The position numbers and the translations under genes are program-made. Of a stretch of 64,000 nt of DNA, positions 17,795 through 27,607 are shown piece by piece; position 1 is the first letter of the stretch; each line of letters begins with the position of its first letter. Source of the stretch: Sphingosinicella sp. BN140058 (lineage in GTDB: Bacteria > Pseudomonadota > Alphaproteobacteria > Sphingomonadales > Sphingomonadaceae); NCBI RefSeq assembly GCF_004135585.1, contig NZ_CP035501.1:2241501-2305500 (forward strand), given 5' to 3'. The notes below the pieces were generated by a model, which worked only from the letters and a program-made list of their open reading frames with translations, was not told the DNA's origin and did no database searches.

Positions 17795-20278
17795 CTATTC
17801 GTAGCGAAGAGCGTGAACGGGGTTCAGCCGCGCGACGCGGATCGCGTGACCGGACACGGTGCCCAGTGCGACGGCGAGCGCGATCGCGGCCGCGGCGAGG
17901 AAAGGCCCGGGACCGAGCGGCACGCGGGCATCGAAGCCGTTCAGCCAATCGCGCATGACCCACCAGGCGATCGGCCAGGCGATCAGATTGGCAAGCATGA
18001 CGGGCTTGGAGAATTGCCAGGCGAGCAGCCGCACGATGTCCGGAACCCGTGCGCCGAACACCTTGCGAATGCCGATCTCCCGGGTCCTGCGCTCGGCCGT
18101 GAAGGCGGCAAGCCCGAACAGCCCGAGGCAGGCGATCGACGCCGCCAGCAAGGCGAAGCCGCCAAAGGCGCGGCCGCGTGCGTCGTCGGCGCGATAAAGC
18201 TCGGAAGACGCGGCGTCGGCGAAGTCGAAGGCGAAGGGGAGATCCGTCGCCAGCTGCTTCCAGACGCCCGCCACGTCGCGGGCGACCCGGGCACCATCGC
18301 GCCCTTCATAGCGCAGCACGAGCGACCGATAGACACCGCCGTCGTAGAAGATCATCGGCTCCAGCGGCTGGCGGAGCGAGCGGAAGCGGCTGTCTTCGAC
18401 CACGCCGACGATGGTCAGCGGCAGCACGCCGGGGTCGCCCTGATCGGCGCCGACCTGCTTGCCGAGTGCGGCCTGCGGATCGGGAAAGCCCATCTGCCTG
18501 GCGGCGAGCCGGTTGACCACGACGTTGAGGCCGCGGCCCGCCAGTGCACGCTCCCCGGCGAGGGTCGCTTCCGCCGTATCGAACGGGACGAAGCCATTGT
18601 CGTTCGCGAATTGGCGCGACAGCGTCCGTCCCACTAGGATATCGACGCCCATCGTGCGGAAGAAGTCCGGATGGACGCTGTACCAGCCGAGCATGACCGG
18701 TTTGGGCCGGCCCGGCATCGTGATCGGCCGCATCAAGGTGGTGTCGCTCGCCGCGATGATGTCGGAGCCCGCGACGCTGCGAACTCCCTCCACGGCGGCA
18801 ATCCGGCGGATCACCGTGTCCGTCTGGCCGATCACGGCCGCCCGCTGCATGTTGTCGATCTGGATCAGCCCGTCGCGGCGATAACCCGGATCGCTCTCAC
18901 GGAGGAAACGGGTCTGGGCATAAACGATGCCGGTGCAGACGATGAGGCCGATCGACACTGCGAACTGGATGACCACCAGTGCGTTTCGCAGGCGTCCCGT
19001 GCCCATCGGCTCCGCCGACGACCGATTGGCGCGAATGACGGCCGCCGGCCGGTAGCGCGAGAGGTGGAAGGCGGGGTACAGGCCACCGGCACATCCGACG
19101 AGAACGAGCAGGCCAAGCGCCGGGAGCGCGATGCCGTCGGAGCCGAGATATGTGAGTGACAGATCCGCGCCAAGAAAGCGTGAGAAGGATGGCAGCAGCA
19201 ATTCGACGAGGGCGAGTGCGATCAGCAGAGCGACGGAGGTCACCAGCAGCGATTCGGCGAGGAATTGGGCAATCAGCTGGCCACGGCGCGCGCCCAGCAC
19301 CTTGCGCAGGGCGACTTCCCGCGCGCGCTGGCCGGCACGGGCGGTCGCGAGATTGACGAAATTCACGACCGCCATGGCGAGGATCATCGCCGCGACGATC
19401 GCGAAGGTGGCGATCGTCGCGCGATCGTTGCCGGGGCGCTCCGGTTCGCCCTCGGCGCCGCTCAGATGGACGTCGCCGACCTTCACCAGCCGCCAATCAT
19501 AGGCATCGCCTTCGTTGACGCGGCCGCTTCCGGCGGGGACAGGCGGGATGTTGCGCTTCTCCCAGGCCGGCATCTGGCGGTGGATCTCTTCCGGATCTGC
19601 GCCGGGACGAAGCTTCAGGTAAACGGTGCCGTTGACGCAGCTCCAGCTGCATTCGGCCGCGTCACGGGCGCTCATCCGGCCGACCATGTCGAGCGCGAGA
19701 TGGCTGTTGCGGGGGATGTCGGCGAAGATTCCGGTCACCCGAAGCGAATATTGCTCGCCGCGGCGCACGGCAGTGACCGTCCGTCCAACTGGATTTTCGG
19801 TTCCGAACCGACGGATCGCCTCGCTCCGGCTGAGCACCAGACTGTCCATTCCACGCAGTGCGGTGGAGCGATCGCCGTGCAGAAAGGGAAGCTGCAGAAT
19901 GCGGAAGAAGCTCTCGTCGGCGAGCACCATCGGCGCGAAGGTCGCTTCCCCATTTTGCAGGAAGACCGGGGTCTCGCCGTCGGCCCGGGTGATCGCTTCG
20001 ATCTGCGGGAAATCCTTGGCGAGAGGCCCGGCGATGACGCCGTGCGAGCCCTGCTGCCTGCGCACCTCGCCCGTGGCGGCATCGGTGTAGATGCTCTGCA
20101 CCTGATACACCCGCTCCGCGTCCGGCAGCCAGGCGTCGTACGTCGTTTCGTAGCGGACGTAGAGCAGGATCATCAGGCAGGCGGAGAGCCCGATCGCCAA
20201 GCCGAAGATGTTGATCGCGGCATAGGTGCGGCTGCCGGTGAGGACCCGCAGTGCGATGACCAGATGGTTCCGCCACAT
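17795..20278 (-). CDS. MacB/FtsX-type ABC transporter permease, copy 5 (first in array)
   Basis: An 827-residue two-lobed FtsX permease, first of the five to be transcribed. N-terminal helix NIFGLAIGLSACLMILLYV, periplasmic domain, FtsX block at REVALRKVLGARRGQL, second lobe ending with REIGIRKVFGARV and ALRYE. The periplasmic part contains a Cys pair (SARDAAECSWSC) not seen in the sisters, possibly a disulfide. Between it and the ATPase gene lies only a possible 49-residue reading frame. Confidence 0.9.
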   Translation of the reverse strand: MWRNHLVIALRVLTGSRTYAAINIFGLAIGLSACLMILLYVRYETTYDAWLPDAERVYQVQSIYTDAATGEVRRQQGSHGVIAGPLAKDFPQIEAITRADGETPVFLQNGEATFAPMVLADESFFRILQLPFLHGDRSTALRGMDSLVLSRSEAIRRFGTENPVGRTVTAVRRGEQYSLRVTGIFADIPRNSHLALDMVGRMSARDAAECSWSCVNGTVYLKLRPGADPEEIHRQMPAWEKRNIPPVPAGSGRVNEGDAYDWRLVKVGDVHLSGAEGEPERPGNDRATIATFAIVAAMILAMAVVNFVNLATARAGQRAREVALRKVLGARRGQLIAQFLAESLLVTSVALLIALALVELLLPSFSRFLGADLSLTYLGSDGIALPALGLLVLVGCAGGLYPAFHLSRYRPAAVIRANRSSAEPMGTGRLRNALVVIQFAVSIGLIVCTGIVYAQTRFLRESDPGYRRDGLIQIDNMQRAAVIGQTDTVIRRIAAVEGVRSVAGSDIIAASDTTLMRPITMPGRPKPVMLGWYSVHPDFFRTMGVDILVGRTLSRQFANDNGFVPFDTAEATLAGERALAGRGLNVVVNRLAARQMGFPDPQAALGKQVGADQGDPGVLPLTIVGVVEDSRFRSLRQPLEPMIFYDGGVYRSLVLRYEGRDGARVARDVAGVWKQLATDLPFAFDFADAASSELYRADDARGRAFGGFALLAASIACLGLFGLAAFTAERRTREIGIRKVFGARVPDIVRLLAWQFSKPVMLANLIAWPIAWWVMRDWLNGFDARVPLGPGPFLAAAAIALAVALGTVSGHAIRVARLNPVHALRYE

Positions 20279-20287
20279 CGCCCGCCC

Positions 20288-20433
20288 CTATCGCGCGTTC
20301 GCCGGCCGCCGACGGATATCGCCGGCAATCACCGCGTCCGAGTGGCCCCTGCTGGCCTGCGCCTCGGTCTTGGCCGCGGCCCCCAGGGGACTCAGGGCGA
20401 CCGCGGTCAAGAGGGTGAGAAGGCCGGCGTCGT

Positions 20434-20437
<4 letters not shown>
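20288..20437 (-). CDS. Possible 49-residue protein between ATPase and permease genes
   Basis: A GTG codon overlaps the ATPase stop (GTGA) and opens a 49-codon frame to TAG at 20288, filling the 155-base gap before copy 5. The product starts with MNDAGLLTLLTAVALSPLG, a short hydrophobic stretch that could be a signal sequence or membrane anchor, and continues with an arginine-rich tail. I recognise no family. It may serve only to carry ribosomes to the next gene, or may not be a gene at all. Confidence 0.3.
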
Positions 20438-21114
<677 letters not shown>

Positions 21115-21131
21115 AAGCTTCGGCTCCTTGT

Positions 21132-22442
21132 TCAGCTGTCGAGGTCCAGCCGATCGCGATCGGCAAAACCGGTATAGGGAGAGGTGATCACCCGCTCGCC
21201 GGGATCGAGCCCTTCGAGCACTTCGATATGATCGGCATTGCGGCGCCCCAGCCGCACGTTGCGTTTGACGGCGCTGCCCCCGTCGGGGGCGACCACGAAC
21301 ACCCAGCTGCCGCCGGTTTCGTTGTAGAAGGCGCCGTTGGGGATCAGCAGGGCCGGGGTCGGGTCCCCGAGGGTCAGACGGACCTGGAGCGTCTGGCCGC
21401 GCTGCAGCGCGGGCGGCTCGCCGGCGGTGAAGTGAAGATCGACCTCGAACGCGCCGTTTCGAACCTGCGGATAGATCTTGGCGACCTTGGCGCGGAAGGT
21501 CTTGCCGCCGACTTCGACGGTCGCGGTCTGCCCGGCCTCGACCCGTCCCAGATAGAATTCGTCGACGCTGGCAACGATCTTGTTGCGACCGGCACTGTCG
21601 ATCTGGCCGAGCCGTTCGCCGCGGCTGAGCGATTGTCCCACCTGGATCGAGAAAGCGGTGAGCTGACCGCTGACCGGTGCCCGCAGGTTCAGCGCATCCA
21701 GCGTTGCCCGGGCGATATCCAGGCTGCCGCTCAGCGACGCATTGGACGCACGCAACTGGGCGAGCTGGCTTCCCTGCAGCCGCTGGTTGATCTCACGCCC
21801 CCGGCGCAGGGCCTCGGCGCGGCGCTGATTGGAGAGATATTCGTCGCGGCTGTCCTGGAAGATCCGGACCGGAACGAAGCCTTTCTCCATCAACGGCTTC
21901 TGGAGTTCGTACTGTCGGCGCGCCTTGTCCACGGCCAGCTGCGCTTCGATTACCGCGCGCTCGTCCTGGATCTGGGTCTGCGCGAGCGCGAGCTCCTGGC
22001 TGCGCATCGAGTTCACTTCGCGCGACACGTCCGATTGGCGTGCGAGCAGGTTCAGCTGAAGGTCGGAGTTGGAGAGTACCGCCAGCAGCTGCCCCTGCTG
22101 GACCATCGCGCCGTCCTCGACCAGGACCTTCTCGACACGTCCGCCTTCGACCGCATCGAGATAGACGGTGAGCAGGGGCGTCACGCGGGCGCGGAGCGGC
22201 AGGAAGTCGTCGAAGCGCCCCTTCTCGACACTGGAGACGGTGATTCGATCGGCGGCGACCGTCTGGCTGTTGGCCGCCGGCGCGAGGAGATAAAAGGCGA
22301 TCGCGGCGACGACCACGATGGCCGCGCCGATGGCAATCTTGAGGTTGCGGGAAAGGCCGCGGCGCGCGACGACGCGATCCATGCCGCTGCCGCTCTGCGC
22401 TCCTGCCGGTTTGTCCATCGTCTGCATCGTCACCACACTCAT
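21132..22442 (-). CDS. Membrane-fusion (MacA/HlyD-type) periplasmic adaptor
   Basis: A 436-residue adaptor, first gene of the export operon. A short cytoplasmic start with RRGLSRNLK is followed by one transmembrane helix (about 33-55), a lipoyl-like half motif with EDGAMVQQGQLLAVL, an alpha-helical hairpin (about 125-235) rich in Gln, Arg and Glu, a second lipoyl half LRAPVSGQLTAF, and a beta-barrel/membrane-proximal end. It would link the FtsX permeases to an outer-membrane channel; none is encoded in this operon. Start set at ATG 22442 because GAGGTGA lies just upstream and a sigma-54 promoter would start RNA near 22454; a GTG at 22448 is the alternative. Confidence 0.9.
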   Translation of the reverse strand: MSVVTMQTMDKPAGAQSGSGMDRVVARRGLSRNLKIAIGAAIVVVAAIAFYLLAPAANSQTVAADRITVSSVEKGRFDDFLPLRARVTPLLTVYLDAVEGGRVEKVLVEDGAMVQQGQLLAVLSNSDLQLNLLARQSDVSREVNSMRSQELALAQTQIQDERAVIEAQLAVDKARRQYELQKPLMEKGFVPVRIFQDSRDEYLSNQRRAEALRRGREINQRLQGSQLAQLRASNASLSGSLDIARATLDALNLRAPVSGQLTAFSIQVGQSLSRGERLGQIDSAGRNKIVASVDEFYLGRVEAGQTATVEVGGKTFRAKVAKIYPQVRNGAFEVDLHFTAGEPPALQRGQTLQVRLTLGDPTPALLIPNGAFYNETGGSWVFVVAPDGGSAVKRNVRLGRRNADHIEVLEGLDPGERVITSPYTGFADRDRLDLDS

Positions 22443-22464
22443 CGTCACCTCGCGCCATGCTCAG

Positions 22465-22481
22465 GGCAAGCGGCGTACCGG
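22465..22481 (-). promoter_or_regulatory. Candidate sigma-54 promoter of the export operon
   Basis: Minus strand reads CGGTACG-ccgc-TTGCC, against the consensus TGGCACG-N4-TTGCW. The -24 GG and -12 GC pairs are present with correct spacing. RNA would start near 22454, 12 bases before the adaptor ATG, leaving just enough room for its GAGGTGA ribosome site. Two regulator-site matches lie 40-80 bases upstream. Confidence 0.55.
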
Positions 22482-22508
22482 CAGCCCGGGCCGGTAACGT
22501 TGCGAACG

Positions 22509-22546
22509 CGTCCGGATCCGGACACCTGATTGTCCGGCAGCGAACA
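22509..22546. promoter_or_regulatory. Pair of inverted-repeat activator sites (export operon side)
   Basis: Two copies of TGTNCG-N4-CGNACA: cGTCCGgatcCGGACA at 22509-22524 and TGTCCGgcagCGAACA at 22531-22546. They are spaced 22 bases centre to centre, about two helical turns. Relative to the predicted start of the export operon they sit at about -62 and -84. Such tandem dyads are typical enhancer sites for NtrC-type activators. The binder is inferred to be the regulator encoded at 22938. Confidence 0.6.
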
Positions 22547-22554
22547 GTCCGCGC

Positions 22555-22734
22555 TCACAGGATGCTCGTTTCGCAGAGCATCGTGGCGCTGGCCGCCCCG
22601 TCGACACAGAGGGCCGAGAGATCCTGCGCCACCTGCATATGCTGCACGGCGACCGGCTCGAGCGCCACGAAGACGATCGCGAACGACATCGCCATCCACA
22701 GGAGGCTTCCGACCAGCAGTTCGAACCTACGCAT
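22555..22734 (-). CDS. Small membrane protein between regulator and export operon
   Basis: A 59-residue protein starting MRRFELLVGSLLWMAMSFA: a basic N-terminus, one hydrophobic helix to about residue 30, then a polar tail with two Cys (LCVDG, LCETS). No family recognised. Support for reality: GGGAGA lies 6 bases before the ATG, and a very good sigma-54 promoter sits 43-58 bases upstream. It is in the direction of the export operon and could be co-induced with it as a small modulator subunit. Start could also be an ATG at 22758, but RNA would begin only 8 bases before that. Confidence 0.5.
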   Translation of the reverse strand: MRRFELLVGSLLWMAMSFAIVFVALEPVAVQHMQVAQDLSALCVDGAASATMLCETSIL

Positions 22735-22776
22735 CCGCTTTCTCCCGGCAGCCCGCATCGCTGCCGCCTTCTCCTC

Positions 22777-22792
22777 AGCAGGAGGCGTGCCA
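22777..22792 (-). promoter_or_regulatory. Strong sigma-54 promoter match before the small membrane protein
   Basis: Minus strand TGGCACG-cctc-CTGCT, 11 of 12 fixed positions of TGGCACG-N4-TTGCW, with GG and GC exactly spaced. Predicted RNA start near 22766, giving a 32-base leader with a ribosome site before the gene starting at 22734. The transcript could also run on into the adaptor gene. Confidence 0.6.
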
Positions 22793-22846
22793 AGCTGATC
22801 TTTTCGCAGTTTTCCGCCGATTATTCCGCTCTGGTCTTCGGTAGCC

Positions 22847-22882
22847 TGTTCGTTATCGTACAGCTTTGTCCGCGGGCGGACT
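22847..22882. promoter_or_regulatory. Pair of inverted-repeat activator sites (regulator side)
   Basis: TGTTCGttatCGTACA at 22847-22862 and TGTCCGcgggCGGACT at 22867-22882, the same TGTNCG-N4-CGNACA pattern as at 22509. Spacing is exactly 20 bases. They lie at about -88 and -108 from the predicted start for the small membrane protein, ideal enhancer distance, and directly upstream of the regulator gene, so autoregulation is likely too. Confidence 0.6.
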
Positions 22883-22886
22883 CGGC

Positions 22887-22902
22887 TGGCACGATTATTG
22901 AT
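22887..22902 (+). promoter_or_regulatory. Weak sigma-54-like promoter before the response regulator
   Basis: TGGCACG-atta-TTGAT: a perfect -24 half, but the -12 GC is GA. RNA would begin near 22912, 26 bases before the GTG start of the regulator. The defect at -12 makes this the least certain of the three. Confidence 0.35.
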
Positions 22903-22937
22903 TTGTGCCGCTTCACCGAGTGGATAGGAGTGAACAG

Positions 22938-24344
<1,407 letters not shown>

Positions 24345-24365
24345 CGCCTCGATCAAAGGTTCGGG

Positions 24366-25703
24366 ATGACGTTCCGCGGCCCCTTCGTCGCCGGCCTGGC
24401 GTGGCGCGCTTTCATCCTGCTCGTCACCAGCTTCGCCTTCGTCGCGGCGCTTGCGACCGAGGGCCTCGGCGCGGCGCGCCTGCTCGCCGCGGCGCTGTGC
24501 GGATGGGCGACCTGGGCGCTGTGGCGCTACATTCAGCGCACCAATCACGAGCTCGCCCGCTATCTGGAGGCGGTCAAGCTTGGCGATCTTTCGCAGAGTT
24601 TCTCGCAGCGCGGCGGCAGCGGCTTCAGCGAGGTCGGCGAGGCGCTCGAACAGGGCATCCAGCGCCTCCGCGACGAACGCCATCGGCTGACCGACGCAAG
24701 CCGCTTCTACGAGGCCGTGCTCGACGACGCGCCGACCCCGTTGGTGACGGTGAGCAGCGACGGCCGGATCGAGCTTGCGAACAAGGCGGCGCGGCGCCTG
24801 TTCGTGCGCCATCAGGGAATCCGCTTCGACGACTTCCGAATCTATGGCGAGACGTTCGCAAGGACGCTGACCGAGGACATGATCGGTCGCCCGCGGCTCG
24901 TGCCGCTGATGCTCGATGCCGTACCGCAGTCGGCCATGGTCAGCGCCGCCCTCGTGCACCGCCTCGGCGGCACCGTACGCGTTGTCGCCGTGCAGCCGAT
25001 CCAGGGCGAACTCAACGCGGTCGAGATCGCCGCCCAGTCCGATCTGGTGCGGGTGCTCACCCACGAGATCATGAACTCGATGACGCCGGTGACGTCGCTT
25101 GCACGCTCCGCTGCCGATCTCATGGCCGAGGTGGACGACGGCTCCGATCCGACCGTGTCGGATGCGCGGGCGGCGGTCGAAACGCTCGCCCGGCGGGCGG
25201 ACGGCGTGATGCATTTCGTCGAAAGCTACCGCCAGATCAGCCGCACGCCGGACGTTCGACGGAAGACTTTCGCGGTCGCACCGTGGGCACGCGAGCTCGA
25301 GAGCCTGTTCCGGGCCGGCGACATGGCGGAGGGTGTGCAATTGATCCTCTCCGTCACACCCGAAACGCTCAACATCGAGGTCGATCCGGATCTGATGGCC
25401 CAGGTGCTGATCAACCTGATGCGCAATGCCGCCGAGGCCGCGCGCGACCATGCGGCAGTACCGCGGATCGCGCTTTCATTCGCACTCATTCCGGGCAACC
25501 GGGTGCAGATCGAGGTTTCGGACAATGGCCCCGGCGTCCCCGAGAGCGTTGCCCAGGACGTATTCCTGCCATTCTTTACCACCAAGCCGAAAGGCACCGG
25601 CGTGGGGCTGAGCCTGGCCCGCCAAATCGTCCTCGCCCATCGAGGGTCGATCGGTCTCGGCGCGAGCGAAAGTGGCGGGGCGCTGTTCCGAATCATCGTC
25701 TGA
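24366..25703 (+). CDS. Sensor histidine kinase, NtrY-like
   Basis: A 445-residue kinase 21 bases after the regulator gene. Two N-terminal membrane helices (about 10-30 and 36-54) enclose almost no periplasmic loop, so it may sense membrane or cytoplasmic signals. Then a HAMP/linker-like stretch, a PAS-like domain (about 112-215), the phospho-acceptor H-box LTHEIMNSMTP with His233, and an HATPase domain with N-box LINLMRNAAEAA, G1 DNGPGVP and the GTGVGLSLARQIV lid. This is the wording of NtrY/PrsK-like kinases. It is the obvious partner of the adjacent regulator. Confidence 0.9.
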   Translation: MTFRGPFVAGLAWRAFILLVTSFAFVAALATEGLGAARLLAAALCGWATWALWRYIQRTNHELARYLEAVKLGDLSQSFSQRGGSGFSEVGEALEQGIQRLRDERHRLTDASRFYEAVLDDAPTPLVTVSSDGRIELANKAARRLFVRHQGIRFDDFRIYGETFARTLTEDMIGRPRLVPLMLDAVPQSAMVSAALVHRLGGTVRVVAVQPIQGELNAVEIAAQSDLVRVLTHEIMNSMTPVTSLARSAADLMAEVDDGSDPTVSDARAAVETLARRADGVMHFVESYRQISRTPDVRRKTFAVAPWARELESLFRAGDMAEGVQLILSVTPETLNIEVDPDLMAQVLINLMRNAAEAARDHAAVPRIALSFALIPGNRVQIEVSDNGPGVPESVAQDVFLPFFTTKPKGTGVGLSLARQIVLAHRGSIGLGASESGGALFRIIV

Positions 25704-25747
25704 AGCGCCTCGGGCGCCAGGCACTTCAGCCTAGCCCAATCAAACCT

Positions 25748-26191
25748 TCAGGCCAGCGCCGAATCGTCCGCGAGCTGCTCGGCTGGAATCGCATCGGCAA
25801 GGGTAAGCCCGTCGAGAATGCGCGCGGTCTCGTCTCGGACCATCAGCATGACCCGGTGGAGCCGGCATTTGTCCTCGGTCACGCAATTCTTGCACGGCTC
25901 GTAAGCGAGACGACTGGCGCAGGGCAGCAGCCCCAGCGAGCCGCGAGTCAGGCGGACGATCTCGCCATAGCTGATCTCCTGCGGCGGCCGCGCCAGCCAA
26001 TAGCCGCCTTCGCGGCCGCGCCGGCTGGCGACGAGCCCTTCGCGAATCATCTGCGACAGCATCACCGTCAGGAATTTCGGCGGGATATTCTGGGCGTCGG
26101 CAATCTCGCTCAGCTGCACCGGGCCGGCACCAAAACGATCGCCCAGGTGGAGCAGCGCGCGGATTGTATAGCGCGTGCGTTGAGAAAGCAT
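25748..26191 (-). CDS. Rrf2-family transcriptional regulator with Fe-S cysteines
   Basis: A 147-residue Rrf2 regulator. Winged helix in the first 80 residues (SQRTRYTIRALLHLG start, GREGGYWLARPP wing). The cluster loop has Cys91, Cys100, Cys103 and Cys109 with His112; the spacing C-x5-C-x2-H agrees with IscR/NsrR-type ligation, so an iron-sulfur sensor is likely. It is not an IscR in an isc operon: the neighbours are a kinase (convergent) and a type I secretion system. The ATG start is followed at once by the conserved LSQRTRYTIRAL. Confidence 0.88.
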   Translation of the reverse strand: MLSQRTRYTIRALLHLGDRFGAGPVQLSEIADAQNIPPKFLTVMLSQMIREGLVASRRGREGGYWLARPPQEISYGEIVRLTRGSLGLLPCASRLAYEPCKNCVTEDKCRLHRVMLMVRDETARILDGLTLADAIPAEQLADDSALA

Positions 26192-26300
26192 GGCGCCTCA
26201 TGAACCTTGCGCGCCCAAATCGCAACCACTGAGGCACTGCCAATCGCACGCCGTCGAGCCTGAGCAATTCTGCCGTCGCTCAAGACGTTGACGACCGGCC

Positions 26301-27605
26301 TTATTCCCGGAATGCAGTCTCGGTCAGGCGGGTGATCGGCGTCAGAATATATTCCATCACCGTCCGCTTGTCGCCCTGCAGCGCGGCGTTGGTGACCATG
26401 CCGGTACCGATCGGCAGCGACTTGCCGTAGCGATCCTTGAGCGCATTGGCCTCGGTGCGCACCTGGACGGTGTAGAAGGTCTCACCGGTCCGCTCGTTGA
26501 GCACCGCATCGGGCGAGATCGCGACGACATGACCCTTGAGAGATCCATAGACGGACGGATCGTAGGCGGTGATGTCCACCTTCGCATTCTGACCTAGACG
26601 AACGAAGGCGATATCTTGCGGCCTGACATGGGTTTCGATCAGCAAGCTCTCTTCCGACGGCACGATTTCGACAAGCGGCGCCCCCGGCGAGACGGCAGCG
26701 CCGACGGTCGTCACCAGCACGCGATTGACGCGTCCGGGAAGCGGCGCCTTGACCGTGGTGCGGGCAACCCGCGCCTGAAGAGCAGGCAGCGTCGAGCGCC
26801 GCGCGGAAAGCTCCGCCTGCGCGGTGGCCAGCTCGTTGGCGGCGAGCGCGCGCCAATCCTGGCGCTGCTGGTTGAGCGCGGCGGTGGCCTCGCTGATCGA
26901 GGCGCGGGCCCGGGAGATGCTGGCGGCCGCCGCCGCGGCCTCGCTCTGCGCGACCGCAAAGGCGCTCTCCGCCTGCATCAGCGACAGGCGCGGCTCGATC
27001 CCGCGCTCGACCAGCGGCCGCAGGATCTTGACTTCGTTGGCACGGGCGTCGCGCGCGGAGACACGAGCTTCATAGGAGGCCTCCGCCTCCTGGACCGCGC
27101 GCTGTGCCTGCTGAATACGCGCGTTGCCGGCGTTCACCACGCTCGCGAGCTCGGCCATGCGCGACGCGTGGAGCGATCGCTCGATCATCATCTGATTCTG
27201 CATCACCGCACCGCGCGCCGCCGGATAGGACGGCTCGCGGCCGGCAACTTCCGCCTGCAGGCGGGCGATCTTGACCGACAGGGCATCGGCCGAGGCTTCG
27301 CCGCTGCCCAGCTCGGCGCCGGTCTGCGTCTGATCGAGGCGGACGAGTTCCTGTCCGGCTTTGACCTGCTGGCCGGTGCGGACGAGGATCGCCTCGACCA
27401 CCCCGCCTTCGAGGTTGGAGACGACTTGCAGCTGCGACGAGGCGATGACGCGGCCGCTGCCGCGAACGGTGCGATCGAGCTCGGTCAGCGACGCCCAGAT
27501 CACGAACGCGACGAAGAAGGCCAGGATCATCCAGAGCAGGATGTTCGACGCGGTCCGGGGACGGAGCTTGTCGGCATAATCTTCGAGGTGGCGCATCTCG
27601 TTCAT
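26301..27605 (-). CDS. HlyD-family type I secretion periplasmic adaptor
   Basis: A 434-residue adaptor with one N-terminal membrane helix (about 22-43), a lipoyl half with QQVKAGQELVRLDQTQTGAELG (shown split across residues 75-100), a long coiled coil rich in Ala, Arg and Glu (about 105-270), and a beta-barrel end with the family's GTGMVTNAALQGDKRTVMEY run near the C-terminus. It bridges the inner-membrane ABC exporter and the TolC-like channel. Its start lies 2 bases after the ABC gene stop, so the two are coupled. Confidence 0.92.
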   Translation of the reverse strand: MNEMRHLEDYADKLRPRTASNILLWMILAFFVAFVIWASLTELDRTVRGSGRVIASSQLQVVSNLEGGVVEAILVRTGQQVKAGQELVRLDQTQTGAELGSGEASADALSVKIARLQAEVAGREPSYPAARGAVMQNQMMIERSLHASRMAELASVVNAGNARIQQAQRAVQEAEASYEARVSARDARANEVKILRPLVERGIEPRLSLMQAESAFAVAQSEAAAAAASISRARASISEATAALNQQRQDWRALAANELATAQAELSARRSTLPALQARVARTTVKAPLPGRVNRVLVTTVGAAVSPGAPLVEIVPSEESLLIETHVRPQDIAFVRLGQNAKVDITAYDPSVYGSLKGHVVAISPDAVLNERTGETFYTVQVRTEANALKDRYGKSLPIGTGMVTNAALQGDKRTVMEYILTPITRLTETAFRE

Positions 27606-27607
27606 GG

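Noticed and set aside
22509..22524. The TCCGGATCCGGA palindrome as a restriction-site artefact
   Set aside because: It is one of four sites that share the outer TGTNCG...CGNACA pattern, whose centres differ, so a regulator site explains it better.
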